In this document: piece after piece, positions 17,957 to 26,848 of the stretch
Layout of the letters: every line of letters begins with the position of its first letter
How positions within the stretch are numbered: position 1 is the stretch's first letter
Assembly: GCF_965118125.1 (NCBI RefSeq)
Contig: NZ_OZ221288.1
Location: forward strand, 1,984,001 to 2,048,000
Length of the DNA stretch: 64,000 nt
Reading direction: 5' to 3'
Source of the DNA: Pararobbsia alpina_A
Lineage (GTDB): Bacteria; Pseudomonadota; Gammaproteobacteria; Burkholderiales; Burkholderiaceae
The notes under the pieces: generated by a model
Databases searched by the model: none
What the model saw: only the letters and a program-made list of their open reading frames with translations
What the model was told of the DNA's origin: nothing
Program-made: the position numbers and the translations under genes

Positions 17957-19393
17957 TTGTTCGCTGAGTCGAGTCCGGAAGACTATTGTGTCGCCTGGAT
18001 TTCGAAGATGGCACTCCGCATGGAGCGTGGGATCGCGAGGTGCAGGGTGCGCGTCGTTCTGTCCGAAGAGAATTCGTCGCGGTTGGCTGCGTCACTACGT
18101 GAGCATGGTCTGCCCGAGCATCTCGATGTGTCCGGAACAGGCGAGGGCATGGTCGTGGTCGTGGTGTTGGCCGGCGACGATCGCGTGGCGGGCGCAGCGA
18201 ACAAGTGGCTGCATGGCACCTGTCTGCCCGATGCTTTCCTGGTCGGATGCACTTCGGCAACGCGTTGCCATTGTCACCCGGAGCCCTGGTGGCCCGCGTC
18301 GGTCTGCGATCTCGTGACGGCCCCCGATGACGACACGCTGCTGACGGAGGTCGCGCTTCGCCTCGACCGTCTCGCGGAGATCGAGGCTGTTCTGACTTCA
18401 GAATGGCTCAGGGAGCGAGCCGTCGGCGAATCACCGGCATGGCGGAGCACCTTGCGCGCGATTGCGCAGGTGGGTCGCTTCGGACAAGGCTCGTGCCTGC
18501 TTCTCGGCGAAAGCGGATCCGGCAAGGAGCTGCTTGCGCGACTCATCCACGATCTCGATCCCGAGCGTCGGCGCGCGTCGTTTGTGATCGTCGACTGTAC
18601 GACGCTGAGCCCGGAACTCTCGGGTAGCGAGTTGTTCGGTCATGCAAGAGGGGCGTTTACGCATGCAGTGACCGCGCGTGATGGCGCCGTTGCGCTCGCC
18701 GATCACGGTACGTTGTTTCTTGATGAAGTCGGCGAGCTTGAATTGCAGTTGCAGGCGCGCTTGCTGCGCGTCATCCAGGAGCGTAGCTACAAGCGCGTTG
18801 GTGAGGACCAGTGGCGGCAGTCGGATTTCCGGCTTGTCTGTGCGACGAACCGGAATCTGCAGGATGACGTCGACGCAGGCCGCTTTCGTAGCGACCTCTA
18901 CTTCCGAATTACGCAATGGACGGTGCGCGCGCCCAGTCTCGCGGAGCGCCGCGACGATATCCCGCTGCTCGTGGGGCACTTCCTCACGGAATTCAGCGAG
19001 AGCATCCCGGAAGTGATGCCCGAGGTGATGCGCCAGCTCGTTGGCGCGGATTACCACGGCAACGTTCGGGAGCTGCGCAATGTCGTGCGGCGCATGGTCG
19101 ACCGGCAGCGAGGGTTCCACGTATTGAGCACGGGGGCGCTCGACGGCCTGATTCCACACAACGAGGCACCGGGCGGCAGTCGCGATTGGGAGCGTGCATT
19201 CGCCGCTGTCGTCGAGAATGCGCTCGATGCAGGGCTTGGACTCAAACACATCGGTCAGATTGCCGAGATGCTTGCCGTGCAAATCGCCGAGCGGCGTGCG
19301 GGCTCGACGGGACGCGCGGCCGAGCTCCTTCAGGTGACGCCGCGTGCATTGCAGTTGCGCCGTCAGGGGCGAGGAACGGAAAGCGGCCGGTGA
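17957..19393 (+). CDS. Sigma-54-type AAA+ transcriptional activator with GAFTHA loop
   Basis: A 478-residue protein. Residues 1-150 are a degenerate, receiver-like or unrelated sensory segment without a clear phospho-Asp. The AAA+ domain (about 155-400) has Walker A GESGSGKE at 184-191, Walker B LFLDEVGEL near 253-261, and arginine-finger and sensor regions typical of enhancer-binding proteins. The sigma-54 contact loop reads GAFTHA (232-237) instead of GAFTGA. A C-terminal Fis-type helix-turn-helix (AAELLQVTPRALQLRR) completes it. A later ATG at 18008 is a possible start. The gene converges on the six-gene operon that carries a sigma-54 promoter and overlaps its last gene by 31 bp, so it is the obvious candidate regulator. 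Confidence 0.88.
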   Translation: MFAESSPEDYCVAWISKMALRMERGIARCRVRVVLSEENSSRLAASLREHGLPEHLDVSGTGEGMVVVVVLAGDDRVAGAANKWLHGTCLPDAFLVGCTSATRCHCHPEPWWPASVCDLVTAPDDDTLLTEVALRLDRLAEIEAVLTSEWLRERAVGESPAWRSTLRAIAQVGRFGQGSCLLLGESGSGKELLARLIHDLDPERRRASFVIVDCTTLSPELSGSELFGHARGAFTHAVTARDGAVALADHGTLFLDEVGELELQLQARLLRVIQERSYKRVGEDQWRQSDFRLVCATNRNLQDDVDAGRFRSDLYFRITQWTVRAPSLAERRDDIPLLVGHFLTEFSESIPEVMPEVMRQLVGADYHGNVRELRNVVRRMVDRQRGFHVLSTGALDGLIPHNEAPGGSRDWERAFAAVVENALDAGLGLKHIGQIAEMLAVQIAERRAGSTGRAAELLQVTPRALQLRRQGRGTESGR

Positions 19394-20163
19394 GCGGGGT
19401 ACGGGACGCGCGAAGTGCGTGACGACGACGGAATGCGTGCGCGCTGCAACAGTGCAATCGCGTTGGCGCCGGCAATGCGCCCGAACGCATAGGGCGCCAG
19501 CTTTAGGGCTCGGATCTTCGCGAGTTCGAGCCCAGGGTGCAGCCAGGGACCGTCGGAGCCAAACAGCAGTTTCTCCGGCCCCGCACGCGCGAGCGCCTCT
19601 TCGAGCACGTCGAAGCGCCGCACGCCCGCCGTGTCGGCGAAGAGATTCGGATAGCGTGCAATCAGGTCGATGACATGGCGCTGTGCGGCCCAGTCGTCGG
19701 CAAAGCTGCCGAGATGCGCAAAAACGAAGGCGACATCCGGATGGGTCTGCGCAAGCAGGCTGAGTGCCCCCGTGTCACCACCGGGGTCGTAAAGCACAGG
19801 AAGCCGCCACTGCCGTGCGGCATCGCAGACCTGCCGGTGAATTCTTGCGTCATGGCGATGCACCTTGATGCCGCGCAAACCAAACTCGAGCACGGCCTGT
19901 TCGATCATCCGGTGCACGCGTTCACGGTCGCGTTCGGGGTGCACCATTGCAAAGCCCAGCCAACGTCGCGGGTTGCTGTGCACGATTGCCGCGACTTCGC
20001 GATTGCCTTGCTCATAGTCAGACTGGAACACGGGCAACAGCACGGATCGTGCGATACCGGCCTCGTCGGCGCGCCTGGCATAGGCGTCGAGCGGTGCGAT
20101 CGTATCCCACGGGCCGGTCATGCCGTCGCCATGGCCGGCGTGCACGTGAAAGTCGAGAATCAT
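19363..20163 (-). CDS. Amidohydrolase-family metal hydrolase (PF04909-like)
   Basis: A 266-residue TIM-barrel hydrolase of the amidohydrolase-2 type. The N-terminal metal motif is DFHVH (H6, H8). Further ligand candidates are in FAHLGS and the terminal FGSDGPW. It has no signal peptide. The ATG overlaps the stop of the upstream GIY-YIG gene (ATGA), so it is the last gene of the six-gene operon and translationally coupled. Members hydrolyse or decarboxylate diverse small molecules, so the substrate cannot be named. Its 3' end overlaps the convergent activator gene by 31 bp. Confidence 0.85.
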   Translation of the reverse strand: MILDFHVHAGHGDGMTGPWDTIAPLDAYARRADEAGIARSVLLPVFQSDYEQGNREVAAIVHSNPRRWLGFAMVHPERDRERVHRMIEQAVLEFGLRGIKVHRHDARIHRQVCDAARQWRLPVLYDPGGDTGALSLLAQTHPDVAFVFAHLGSFADDWAAQRHVIDLIARYPNLFADTAGVRRFDVLEEALARAGPEKLLFGSDGPWLHPGLELAKIRALKLAPYAFGRIAGANAIALLQRARIPSSSRTSRVPYPAHRPLSVPRP

Positions 20164-20972
20164 CGCGACCGCCCGGTCGCGGCCGCTCGCCGCCGCGGGA
20201 TCGGGCCCGTGCGTGCGCTGAGGGCACTCGGCAAGAGCTGTGTCATCGCGGGGCCGCCCGCGTCAGTCACGAGCGTAGCCCGTCGCGGGTCATTCGATAT
20301 GTGCCCGCGCAGCGCGCCGATCGCAGCGTTCTGGATGGTCTCGAGCAGGGACGCTGGAGCACTTGCGACCCATGCCGTCAGCCCGTTGTCGCGACGGATC
20401 TGCGCGTTCCGTTGATGCTGTGCAAGCCGATGCCGCAGGCTTGCCGATTTCCCGACATAGACGGGGTGGCCGTTGCGCACGAGGATATACACGCCCGGGC
20501 CGCGGGCATAGGCTGCGGCAACCGCCAGCGTGGGCCAGCGGCGCCAGCGCAGTTCGACGACCGCCGGCTGCTGCGACGATCCGGGTTGCGACGTGAACCC
20601 CGGCGCGCCGTGATATGCGTGGCGGGGCGCGATGGGCGAAGGCAGCTGTCTGTGCGGCCCGGCGAACCCGGTCGACGGCGAGCGCTTGCGCGACGCGTCG
20701 ATGCTCAGCCCGAGCAGCTCCAGCACACCCCTGCGAAGACTGGCGAGCAGGCACGCATTGCAGCAGGGACCCGTACTCGTGAAGCGGGCTGTGCCCAGAC
20801 GCGGTTCGGTCGGGACACGTCTCGCGCGAGCGATCAGCGCCCTGAGGTCCTGCATCAGCACGTGAGGCGGTGTGTCCGGCGGATACCGGTTCGCTTCGGC
20901 AAGCAACCGCACGAAGCGGCGCATCCGCCACGGCGCGAGTTCGAGCTTGTCACCCTCAGAGGTCATGAACAT
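20160..20972 (-). CDS. GIY-YIG domain protein, probable nuclease
   Basis: A 270-residue protein. The first 110 residues are Arg-rich with a cysteine cluster (PCCNACLLAS) and match nothing I know. The GIY-YIG domain (about 160-235) shows GVYILV, VYVGKS, the catalytic Arg helix (SLRHRLAQHQR) and the metal-binding Glu (SLLETIQNAAI), so the known catalytic residues are all present. The ATG at 20972 has a GAGGAGG ribosome-binding site and overlaps the upstream PLP gene by 17 bp. Nuclease activity is inferred from the domain. A role beside a peptidase and a PLP enzyme is unexpected. Confidence 0.82.
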   Translation of the reverse strand: MFMTSEGDKLELAPWRMRRFVRLLAEANRYPPDTPPHVLMQDLRALIARARRVPTEPRLGTARFTSTGPCCNACLLASLRRGVLELLGLSIDASRKRSPSTGFAGPHRQLPSPIAPRHAYHGAPGFTSQPGSSQQPAVVELRWRRWPTLAVAAAYARGPGVYILVRNGHPVYVGKSASLRHRLAQHQRNAQIRRDNGLTAWVASAPASLLETIQNAAIGALRGHISNDPRRATLVTDAGGPAMTQLLPSALSARTGPIPRRRAAATGRSR

Positions 20973-22098
20973 GTTCGTCCTCCTCGATCGCAGTGGGTGC
21001 GTTCAGCACGGTGAACGCAGCGGGGGGCAAGCGTGGTGCGACGGCGGCCATCGCGCCGACCAGCGCGTCGATGGCCGACGCGCCGTGATCGGCGCGCACG
21101 ACCACGGCGACGGCATAGCCGTTTCCGGCGGGGTGAAGCAGTGCGGTCCGGAAGCCACGCAAGCGAAGGCCCGTATACAACGCCATGGTTCGCTCGCCCG
21201 AGCCGAGGCGAATCTGCTGTAGCGGATGGTGACGGCGCAGCGTGTGCAAGTCGGGCAAGCTCGTGCGAGCGAGCCATCTCAGGCCTTGCTCGAGCCGGGT
21301 CAGGCGCTGATGGAGCGTCGCACGCAAGCGTTCACCGGCGCGTTCGTTGATGGCGAGCGCGTTCATCGCGGCCTGCATAGCACTCTGGCTCGCGGCGCTG
21401 CAATGGGTCTGCGTCGGACCGTCGCGTGCCACAGCGTTCACCAGTTCGGCGGGCCCGCCAAGCGTCGCGAGCGGGGCGCCGAACGCCTTGGCCCAGGACG
21501 AAAGCAGCAGCACGGGCTCCCGGGGCGCGATCCCCATATATGGCAGCACGCCGCCGCCGCCATGACCCCATGGACAGGTGGTCGACGGGTGTTCGCCAAG
21601 CAGTCCGAGGACCTGACTCTGATCGAGGACGATCAGGCCACCCTGTGTGCGTGCGAGCTCGAGGTACGCGGTGACCGGAGTGGGCGTGCCTTCGATGCAT
21701 GTCGCGTCGGCGATGATCGCGGGAGGCTTGCGGCGTTGTCGCCGGCGGATGCGGCGTGCGACGTCGAACGCGTCGCCGTGATGGAACCAGGCGACGGGCA
21801 CGCCCATGCCCATCGCACGTTCGAGTCCCCAGCGCATGACGGGATAGAGCGCCTCATCGGCGATCAACGCGTGCGTGCGTGCGAGTCGATCGAACGTATC
21901 GATTGCGAGGTGCAGGGTCGACGGTGCAAGCATGGCGGCTTCACACCCTTGCAGCCGCGCGACGCGAGGTGTGAGCGCGTTCGCGAGCGGCGCGACCGCG
22001 AGCGCCGCGGGTGTGCCGGTGGTCAATGCATCGTAGCGGCCCGTCTGTGTCGACGGATGCCGCAGCCCGAGGTAGAGCGCCGAGGCGAAATCGAACAT
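20956..22098 (-). CDS. PLP-dependent fold-type I enzyme, AONS/KBL-like
   Basis: A 380-residue protein related to the alpha-oxoamine synthases (8-amino-7-oxononanoate synthase, 2-amino-3-ketobutyrate CoA ligase), which condense an amino acid with an acyl thioester. The PLP lysine lies in SSWAKAFGAPLATLGG. The cofactor Asp is kept in LIVLDQSQVLGLLG, but the family's D-E/D-A-H sequence is changed to DQSQ. GAG ribosome-binding spacing before the ATG is good. It lies 14 bases after the 794-residue gene and overlaps the GIY-YIG gene. No biotin genes are nearby. The substrate is unknown. Confidence 0.82.
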   Translation of the reverse strand: MFDFASALYLGLRHPSTQTGRYDALTTGTPAALAVAPLANALTPRVARLQGCEAAMLAPSTLHLAIDTFDRLARTHALIADEALYPVMRWGLERAMGMGVPVAWFHHGDAFDVARRIRRRQRRKPPAIIADATCIEGTPTPVTAYLELARTQGGLIVLDQSQVLGLLGEHPSTTCPWGHGGGGVLPYMGIAPREPVLLLSSWAKAFGAPLATLGGPAELVNAVARDGPTQTHCSAASQSAMQAAMNALAINERAGERLRATLHQRLTRLEQGLRWLARTSLPDLHTLRRHHPLQQIRLGSGERTMALYTGLRLRGFRTALLHPAGNGYAVAVVVRADHGASAIDALVGAMAAVAPRLPPAAFTVLNAPTAIEEDEHVHDL

Positions 22099-22112
22099 GA
22101 CAGCACGCTCCG

Positions 22113-24497
22113 TCAGGCCGCCTTGGTTCGTTGCTGTTCCTGGAGACGGCGTATCAGATGCATGCCGGGGACCTGAACGTCGACCGGTTCCGCACTCACA
22201 TCGACACCGGTCACCGCGCGGTACGAATGGATGTACGTCTGGATTTCGGGGCGGAAAAACGCGGCCCAGTTCGCGGCGTTGTTGGGATCCATGACTGAAT
22301 TCCAGTTACCCCAACGGATCGACGAGACGATCTGCTCGCCCGTTGTTGCGAGTTGCCAGAACTGGTACGTGTTCGTGTCGCCCCAACCCTGAAGCTTGCG
22401 CATGCTTTCGACCGAATGCATCCAGGGCTCGGGATACGCGATCATCGCGCGCCGCGGCAGGAATTCGCGCCATTCGGAACGCGCGAGAATCCATTGCTGC
22501 ATCAGCATCTCGACGCGCGATGTCGTCGGCATGTCCCGGAACTGGTTATTTGCGCCTTCTGACAGGATCAGGTGCACTTCTCGCAATGCATTGAGGATCG
22601 GAAAGCCATCGGGCACGACCGTCGTGTCGTCGGCTTGACGGAAGAACGGCACGCAGAGGTTGAGCAGCGTGTGAAATGCCGCGAGGAATTTGCTGCGTAC
22701 GTCCGCTGTGTGCGTTGTCGGCACGGCGCGGCCGTAGAGCCGGAACCCATATTCGTGCTGGTACTCGGCCGCACGTCGTTCGATTGGCAGACGATGCTGC
22801 TCGTCCTGCACCCAGCCCCAGATGAGGTTGTTGAGGGGCCGTACCGAATCGAGCTCGAGCTGCATGAGCGGGTCGTGCGGCCCGGTCGAGACGTTCTGGA
22901 ATCGCCGTGAGATCGCATTCATCGTCTGCACGAGCTGTAGCTCTTCCATCCAGTAGCTCCAGATCAGTTCGATGAGCGGTGGATGCGTGAGCTTGGCCGA
23001 GAAGTCGCGGTTCAGGTGCGCCAGCCAAAGGCCCGGCCAATGGCCGTTCGGGAATTGAGAGGAGCCCGACCGGTTGGTTTGATTCGTCGAGGTACCGTGA
23101 GAGCCAGCGGTACCTTGGCCCGGTGCTGTTCCCTGCTGTTCTTCGAGCATCCTCTCAGCGCGGGACTTTGAGTCCAGTCCATGAAGGCCGTCCACCACGC
23201 GTCGCAGATAAGGGAGTGTGGGTGGCTCGGTGCCGCCGAAGTATTGTTGGCTGATCGCGTTGATCAGGCTGCCTTGGCTTTGCGTAAGATCGATGCCGAG
23301 CCGCTCGGTCGCGATGGCAATCGCAGTCGGGTCGTTCGCCAGCAGGGCCGCGATGTCCATCGTCGCCTTTCCGCCGGGGGGCACGACACCACCCCACGTC
23401 ACAACAAACGCTTCGGTCGCCACCTTGAGTGCGCGATAAGCGTCGGTGTCGGTGAACGGCAGGAAGCGCCGCAAGCTGAGTTGCTGCGCGCTTTCATGCA
23501 TCGGGGATGGGGTCGTCGAGCCAGTGCCCGATGAACCACCGGCGATGCTGCCTGGCCCGAACAGCAGGGCAATTTGCTCGCTGTAGTTTTGCCAGCTCAG
23601 CGTATCTGCATTGAGCTTGATCAACAGCCACAACGCGATGTCGCCGGTCAGCGGACGGATCGTTCGCTGAAGGTTGATCTGATTGGGAACGTTGTACGCA
23701 GCCAGGACTGGAGCCGAACTGGAATCAAGGTCGTAGGTGGGAGGCGCGGGAGTCGTACTCCCGCCACCGCTTCCTCCGCCGCTTCCGCTCCCTCCGCCGC
23801 TTCCGCTTCCGCCTCCGCCTGGGGCGCTTGAAGCAGCGGGGGCCGGACCGGTGGTCAGCGCCATCGCCGCCGCGGCGGTGCTTGGTGCGGCAGGCGCGGC
23901 CGTTGCCGACATGACCTTCGTCACACCGGGTGTAGCCGATGCGGTCGACACCGTTGTCACATCTGCGGTCACCGCTGGTGCAAGCGGATTCGCGTGTGCG
24001 ACCAATTCTCTTGGGGCGTCTCCACTCTCGACGCGACCCTCGGCGACCGCCTGGACGATTGATTTTGTGTCCCCGGTGCTGCTGCTTGCATCGGTGTTGC
24101 CCGCCGAAGCGGCAGACGGAATGATTACCACGCCCTCGAGGTCGATCGGGGCACCGAGGCACACGACGGCCGTGACTTGCGTACGCAAGTTGGCCGGCTT
24201 CGAATTGGCAAAGTCGACCAGGTCCGTCAGGACCTCATCGATTGCTTTCGCGTGGGCGTCGATCTTGTGTACGTCGTGCGGTTCAGTCAGCTTGAGCGAG
24301 ACTTTGATATGCACTTCGTCTCCGGGCTTGAACGGCACCGGTGCCCCGTCGACGGTTGGCTTGCCGCCATTGAAATAGCCGTGGACGTTGAGCGACGTGC
24401 CGGTGGCAAACTTCGCCGGATCGGGCAGCGTGTACGAGCCGCTCGGCAGCTGTGACGGGGTCAGCGCGAACGTGACGTCAAATTTCCTGGAAGTCAT
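22113..24497 (-). CDS. Large operon protein of unknown family (794 aa)
   Basis: No family is recognised. Residues 1-135 form a beta-rich domain. Residues 135-255 are an Ala/Thr/Ser-rich linker ending in a long Gly/Ser run (GGGSGSGGGSG type). Residues 255-460 and 490-794 are mainly helical and Trp-rich (IWGWVQDEQHRLP, YPEPWMHSVESM, WAAFFRPEIQTYIHSYRAV), separated by a second Gln/Gly/Ser linker. It has no signal peptide or membrane helix. The ribosome-binding site AAGGAGAGACACA is the same as that of the first operon gene. The flexible multi-domain build suits a scaffold or structural component. This is an inference only. Confidence 0.75.
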   Translation of the reverse strand: MTSRKFDVTFALTPSQLPSGSYTLPDPAKFATGTSLNVHGYFNGGKPTVDGAPVPFKPGDEVHIKVSLKLTEPHDVHKIDAHAKAIDEVLTDLVDFANSKPANLRTQVTAVVCLGAPIDLEGVVIIPSAASAGNTDASSSTGDTKSIVQAVAEGRVESGDAPRELVAHANPLAPAVTADVTTVSTASATPGVTKVMSATAAPAAPSTAAAAMALTTGPAPAASSAPGGGGSGSGGGSGSGGGSGGGSTTPAPPTYDLDSSSAPVLAAYNVPNQINLQRTIRPLTGDIALWLLIKLNADTLSWQNYSEQIALLFGPGSIAGGSSGTGSTTPSPMHESAQQLSLRRFLPFTDTDAYRALKVATEAFVVTWGGVVPPGGKATMDIAALLANDPTAIAIATERLGIDLTQSQGSLINAISQQYFGGTEPPTLPYLRRVVDGLHGLDSKSRAERMLEEQQGTAPGQGTAGSHGTSTNQTNRSGSSQFPNGHWPGLWLAHLNRDFSAKLTHPPLIELIWSYWMEELQLVQTMNAISRRFQNVSTGPHDPLMQLELDSVRPLNNLIWGWVQDEQHRLPIERRAAEYQHEYGFRLYGRAVPTTHTADVRSKFLAAFHTLLNLCVPFFRQADDTTVVPDGFPILNALREVHLILSEGANNQFRDMPTTSRVEMLMQQWILARSEWREFLPRRAMIAYPEPWMHSVESMRKLQGWGDTNTYQFWQLATTGEQIVSSIRWGNWNSVMDPNNAANWAAFFRPEIQTYIHSYRAVTGVDVSAEPVDVQVPGMHLIRRLQEQQRTKAA

Positions 24498-24515
24498 TGT
24501 GTCTCTCCTTGCGAA

Positions 24516-25868
24516 TCATGCGTAAGCGGCGAGAGGTTCGGACGCCGGCCGGCGTTGGTTCAGGACCACGCTCAACTGCGCGCTGCCCGCACGCCACGGC
24601 AGATAGCCGGCGAGCGCCCAGCGTTCCAACAGTGATGCAATGACTTTCAGCTCGTCGTTCGCTTGCAGCAGGCCGCTATAGCGCGCTTGACCGAGTACGG
24701 CAAACGCGAGCGTCGGCGTGTCTGCGAGATATTGCTGAGGTCTCGACCTGACTCGCTCCCAGGTGTCGATGAGATGCAGCGGGGCGCGATCGGGCAAGCG
24801 AAGCAAAGTCTTCAACTCACCCCCGTGCAACGAAGGCGGGCGCAGCGACAGCAGCGTCGCAACGAATTCGGGAATCGCCCGATCGAGCATGTCGAACGTC
24901 GGGCGTTGCGTCGCGCTCATCAGCGAGCGCGGGTACAGGCTTTCCCATACATGCTCGAGTTCGTCCCACTGCGGGTGCGGATAGAGCGCCCGGCCCATGG
25001 CGACCGAGAGCTTCACGCGAATCCACGGCGCGGGATGAGGATCGTCGAGATTGATGCGCAGCACGAAAGCCCTTGGCAGGCTCACGACACTCATCAGCCC
25101 GCAGGTGGCAGTGACACCCACACGCGAGACAGCCCACAGATCGGCCAGTATTTCGCTGATCCAGCGATGCCAGGCACGCCACGGTGGCGCCCCGTGCGCG
25201 ACGTTCGACGCCGTCGCGCGACGATAGGCATTGGCGAGGTCAAGCAGCGCCGCTGCCTGATGGCCCACTTCATGGAACAGCGATGCCGCGATGCCGGTGC
25301 CGATCATCCGCTCGCGCGGAATGCGAATCACCGCGACAGGGTTGACACCACCTCCGGGCAGCCGCGTGCGTGCGCGCCGGATGGCACCGCCGTGACCGCG
25401 ATCGACGTAGCAGATCACCGGTGGCACGGAGAGCGCCCGGTCGAGATGCTTGAGGCCATCCTGTGCGGCGACATCGAGGCCCGAGAGCCAGATGCCTGTG
25501 CCGTGCTGGCTGCGTTGGGTCAGGACCTCCGCGAAGATCTCGAAATGCGTGAGCGCCGCGTGGAAATAGAGCTTGAGCAAGGCATAGCGGCGCTGCGCGA
25601 GCGCGACGTTCTGCGGCGTGGCGGATAGCTTGCGTAACGCCTGCAGATACTGATCGATGCGCAAGCGCAGTTGCGCGCGCGCAACCTGCATATGCCGCTC
25701 GATCGCCGACATGGCTTCGTCGCTGATATTCGCGGCAGGCACCATCGGCATTTGCAGTGCGTAGGGCAACTGCGCGTCGAGGCGTGTGCGGATGCCGAGC
25801 ACCTCCTGTTCGAGCAGGCGCAGGGCTTGAATGCAGGCGCTTTTCACGGTGATGTCGCCTCGGTTCAA
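24516..25868 (-). CDS. Predicted zinc metallopeptidase (HExxH)
   Basis: A 450-residue soluble protein with the gluzincin-like zinc motif HEVGH at 199-203, inside a hydrophobic helix (AASLFHEVGHQAAALLD). A downstream helix carries Glu 239 and Asp 243 (ISEILADLW), the expected third ligand and its partner. The N-terminal 190 residues are helical. The 3' third is helical and may be a substrate-binding part. I do not recognise the family. It begins with TTG overlapping the stop of the upstream gene (TTGA); a GTG at 25847 behind a GAGG motif is an alternative start. It is likely to act on a protein of the same operon. Confidence 0.78.
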   Translation of the reverse strand: MNRGDITVKSACIQALRLLEQEVLGIRTRLDAQLPYALQMPMVPAANISDEAMSAIERHMQVARAQLRLRIDQYLQALRKLSATPQNVALAQRRYALLKLYFHAALTHFEIFAEVLTQRSQHGTGIWLSGLDVAAQDGLKHLDRALSVPPVICYVDRGHGGAIRRARTRLPGGGVNPVAVIRIPRERMIGTGIAASLFHEVGHQAAALLDLANAYRRATASNVAHGAPPWRAWHRWISEILADLWAVSRVGVTATCGLMSVVSLPRAFVLRINLDDPHPAPWIRVKLSVAMGRALYPHPQWDELEHVWESLYPRSLMSATQRPTFDMLDRAIPEFVATLLSLRPPSLHGGELKTLLRLPDRAPLHLIDTWERVRSRPQQYLADTPTLAFAVLGQARYSGLLQANDELKVIASLLERWALAGYLPWRAGSAQLSVVLNQRRPASEPLAAYA

Positions 25869-26848
25869 TAGGTGGGCCGGGGCGGGGCGAGATACAGAAC
25901 GATCGAGCGGCCCGTGCGCGAGCGACGCCAGTACCCATGGCGCGGCACGTGAGTGAGGTGTTGCAACGCGCTTCCGCAGGACGGACAGTTGGCGGGAACA
26001 CTAGCGGGGTCCGCGATGGCCTGCCCGGTGGGCCCATATCCGAAGCCTTGCGTCGCAGGGTGCCCGTTCAAGTGATGCGGCGCGACCGAGCGACCGGTTG
26101 TGAGGCCGGGAGCCGGTGCGGGCATGGGTCCTGGAGGACCGAAGATCGGGCGACTCGTCTGGCGTGCGGCGGCGACACCGTTCTGGGCGATCGTGCGCAT
26201 GGTCGGCAGCAGACCCGGGGCAATCTGACGTGCGGCGCGCAGGAACGCAATGCGTGCGGCCCGCGCGGGTGGGACGTGAGCCGGCATTGTCGTCAGATGG
26301 TGCGCGGCGTGTTGGCCGATGCGCACAAGCCTGCGAGCCACCTCGAACTCGCGGTCTTCATTGCTCAGGCCTTCAAGCTCGAGCCCGAGCGCACTGCCGG
26401 CCATGCTTGCGAGCTTGCCGCCGATCAGACCGCCGGCTCCGGGCACGATGAAATTGCCGAGTGCGCCGCCGACGATGGGCAACGCCGATTTGGCTGCGGA
26501 CCGCAGAATGCCACCCAGTGCCTTGCCTGCAGACGACTTGGCGAAGTTCGTCGCAGCGCGTCCGATCGACTTGACGAGGCCGCCGAGGAACTGCTCCATC
26601 TCCTGTTCGTTGTTGACCGCGAGGAGTTCGGCAGCGAGTTCCATTTCCTGCATTTCGCCGGACACCTCGTTTTCGAACTCGTTCTCGAACTCGCCTTCGC
26701 CGACTTCAAACTCGGATTCAAATTCCGATTCGAATTCGTTGCCCAACTCTCCGCCCATTTCGCCCGCAAGTTCCGGGGAGAGTTCCTGTTCAAACTCGCT
26801 GTAGCCAGGACCCCAACCGCCGGGCCTGGACGTGCCGATATCGTGCAT
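25865..26848 (-). CDS. Acidic E/F-repeat protein with glycine-zipper segment
   Basis: A 327-residue first gene of the operon. Residues 15-75 are an acidic Glu/Phe-rich repeat (NEFESEFESEFEVGEGEFE). Residues 90-160 contain a Gly/Ala/Ile-rich amphipathic or membrane-active stretch (ALPIVGGALGNFIVPGAGG) ending in GLELEGLSNEDREFEVARR, a signature I have seen in other bacterial E/F-repeat proteins of unknown role. The C-terminus has a CPSC pair (288-291) and a basic WRRSRTGR tail. There is no Sec signal. Its ATG is six bases after AAGGAG. It is a plausible substrate or structural subunit of the operon products. No function is established. Confidence 0.78.
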   Translation of the reverse strand: MHDIGTSRPGGWGPGYSEFEQELSPELAGEMGGELGNEFESEFESEFEVGEGEFENEFENEVSGEMQEMELAAELLAVNNEQEMEQFLGGLVKSIGRAATNFAKSSAGKALGGILRSAAKSALPIVGGALGNFIVPGAGGLIGGKLASMAGSALGLELEGLSNEDREFEVARRLVRIGQHAAHHLTTMPAHVPPARAARIAFLRAARQIAPGLLPTMRTIAQNGVAAARQTSRPIFGPPGPMPAPAPGLTTGRSVAPHHLNGHPATQGFGYGPTGQAIADPASVPANCPSCGSALQHLTHVPRHGYWRRSRTGRSIVLYLAPPRPTY

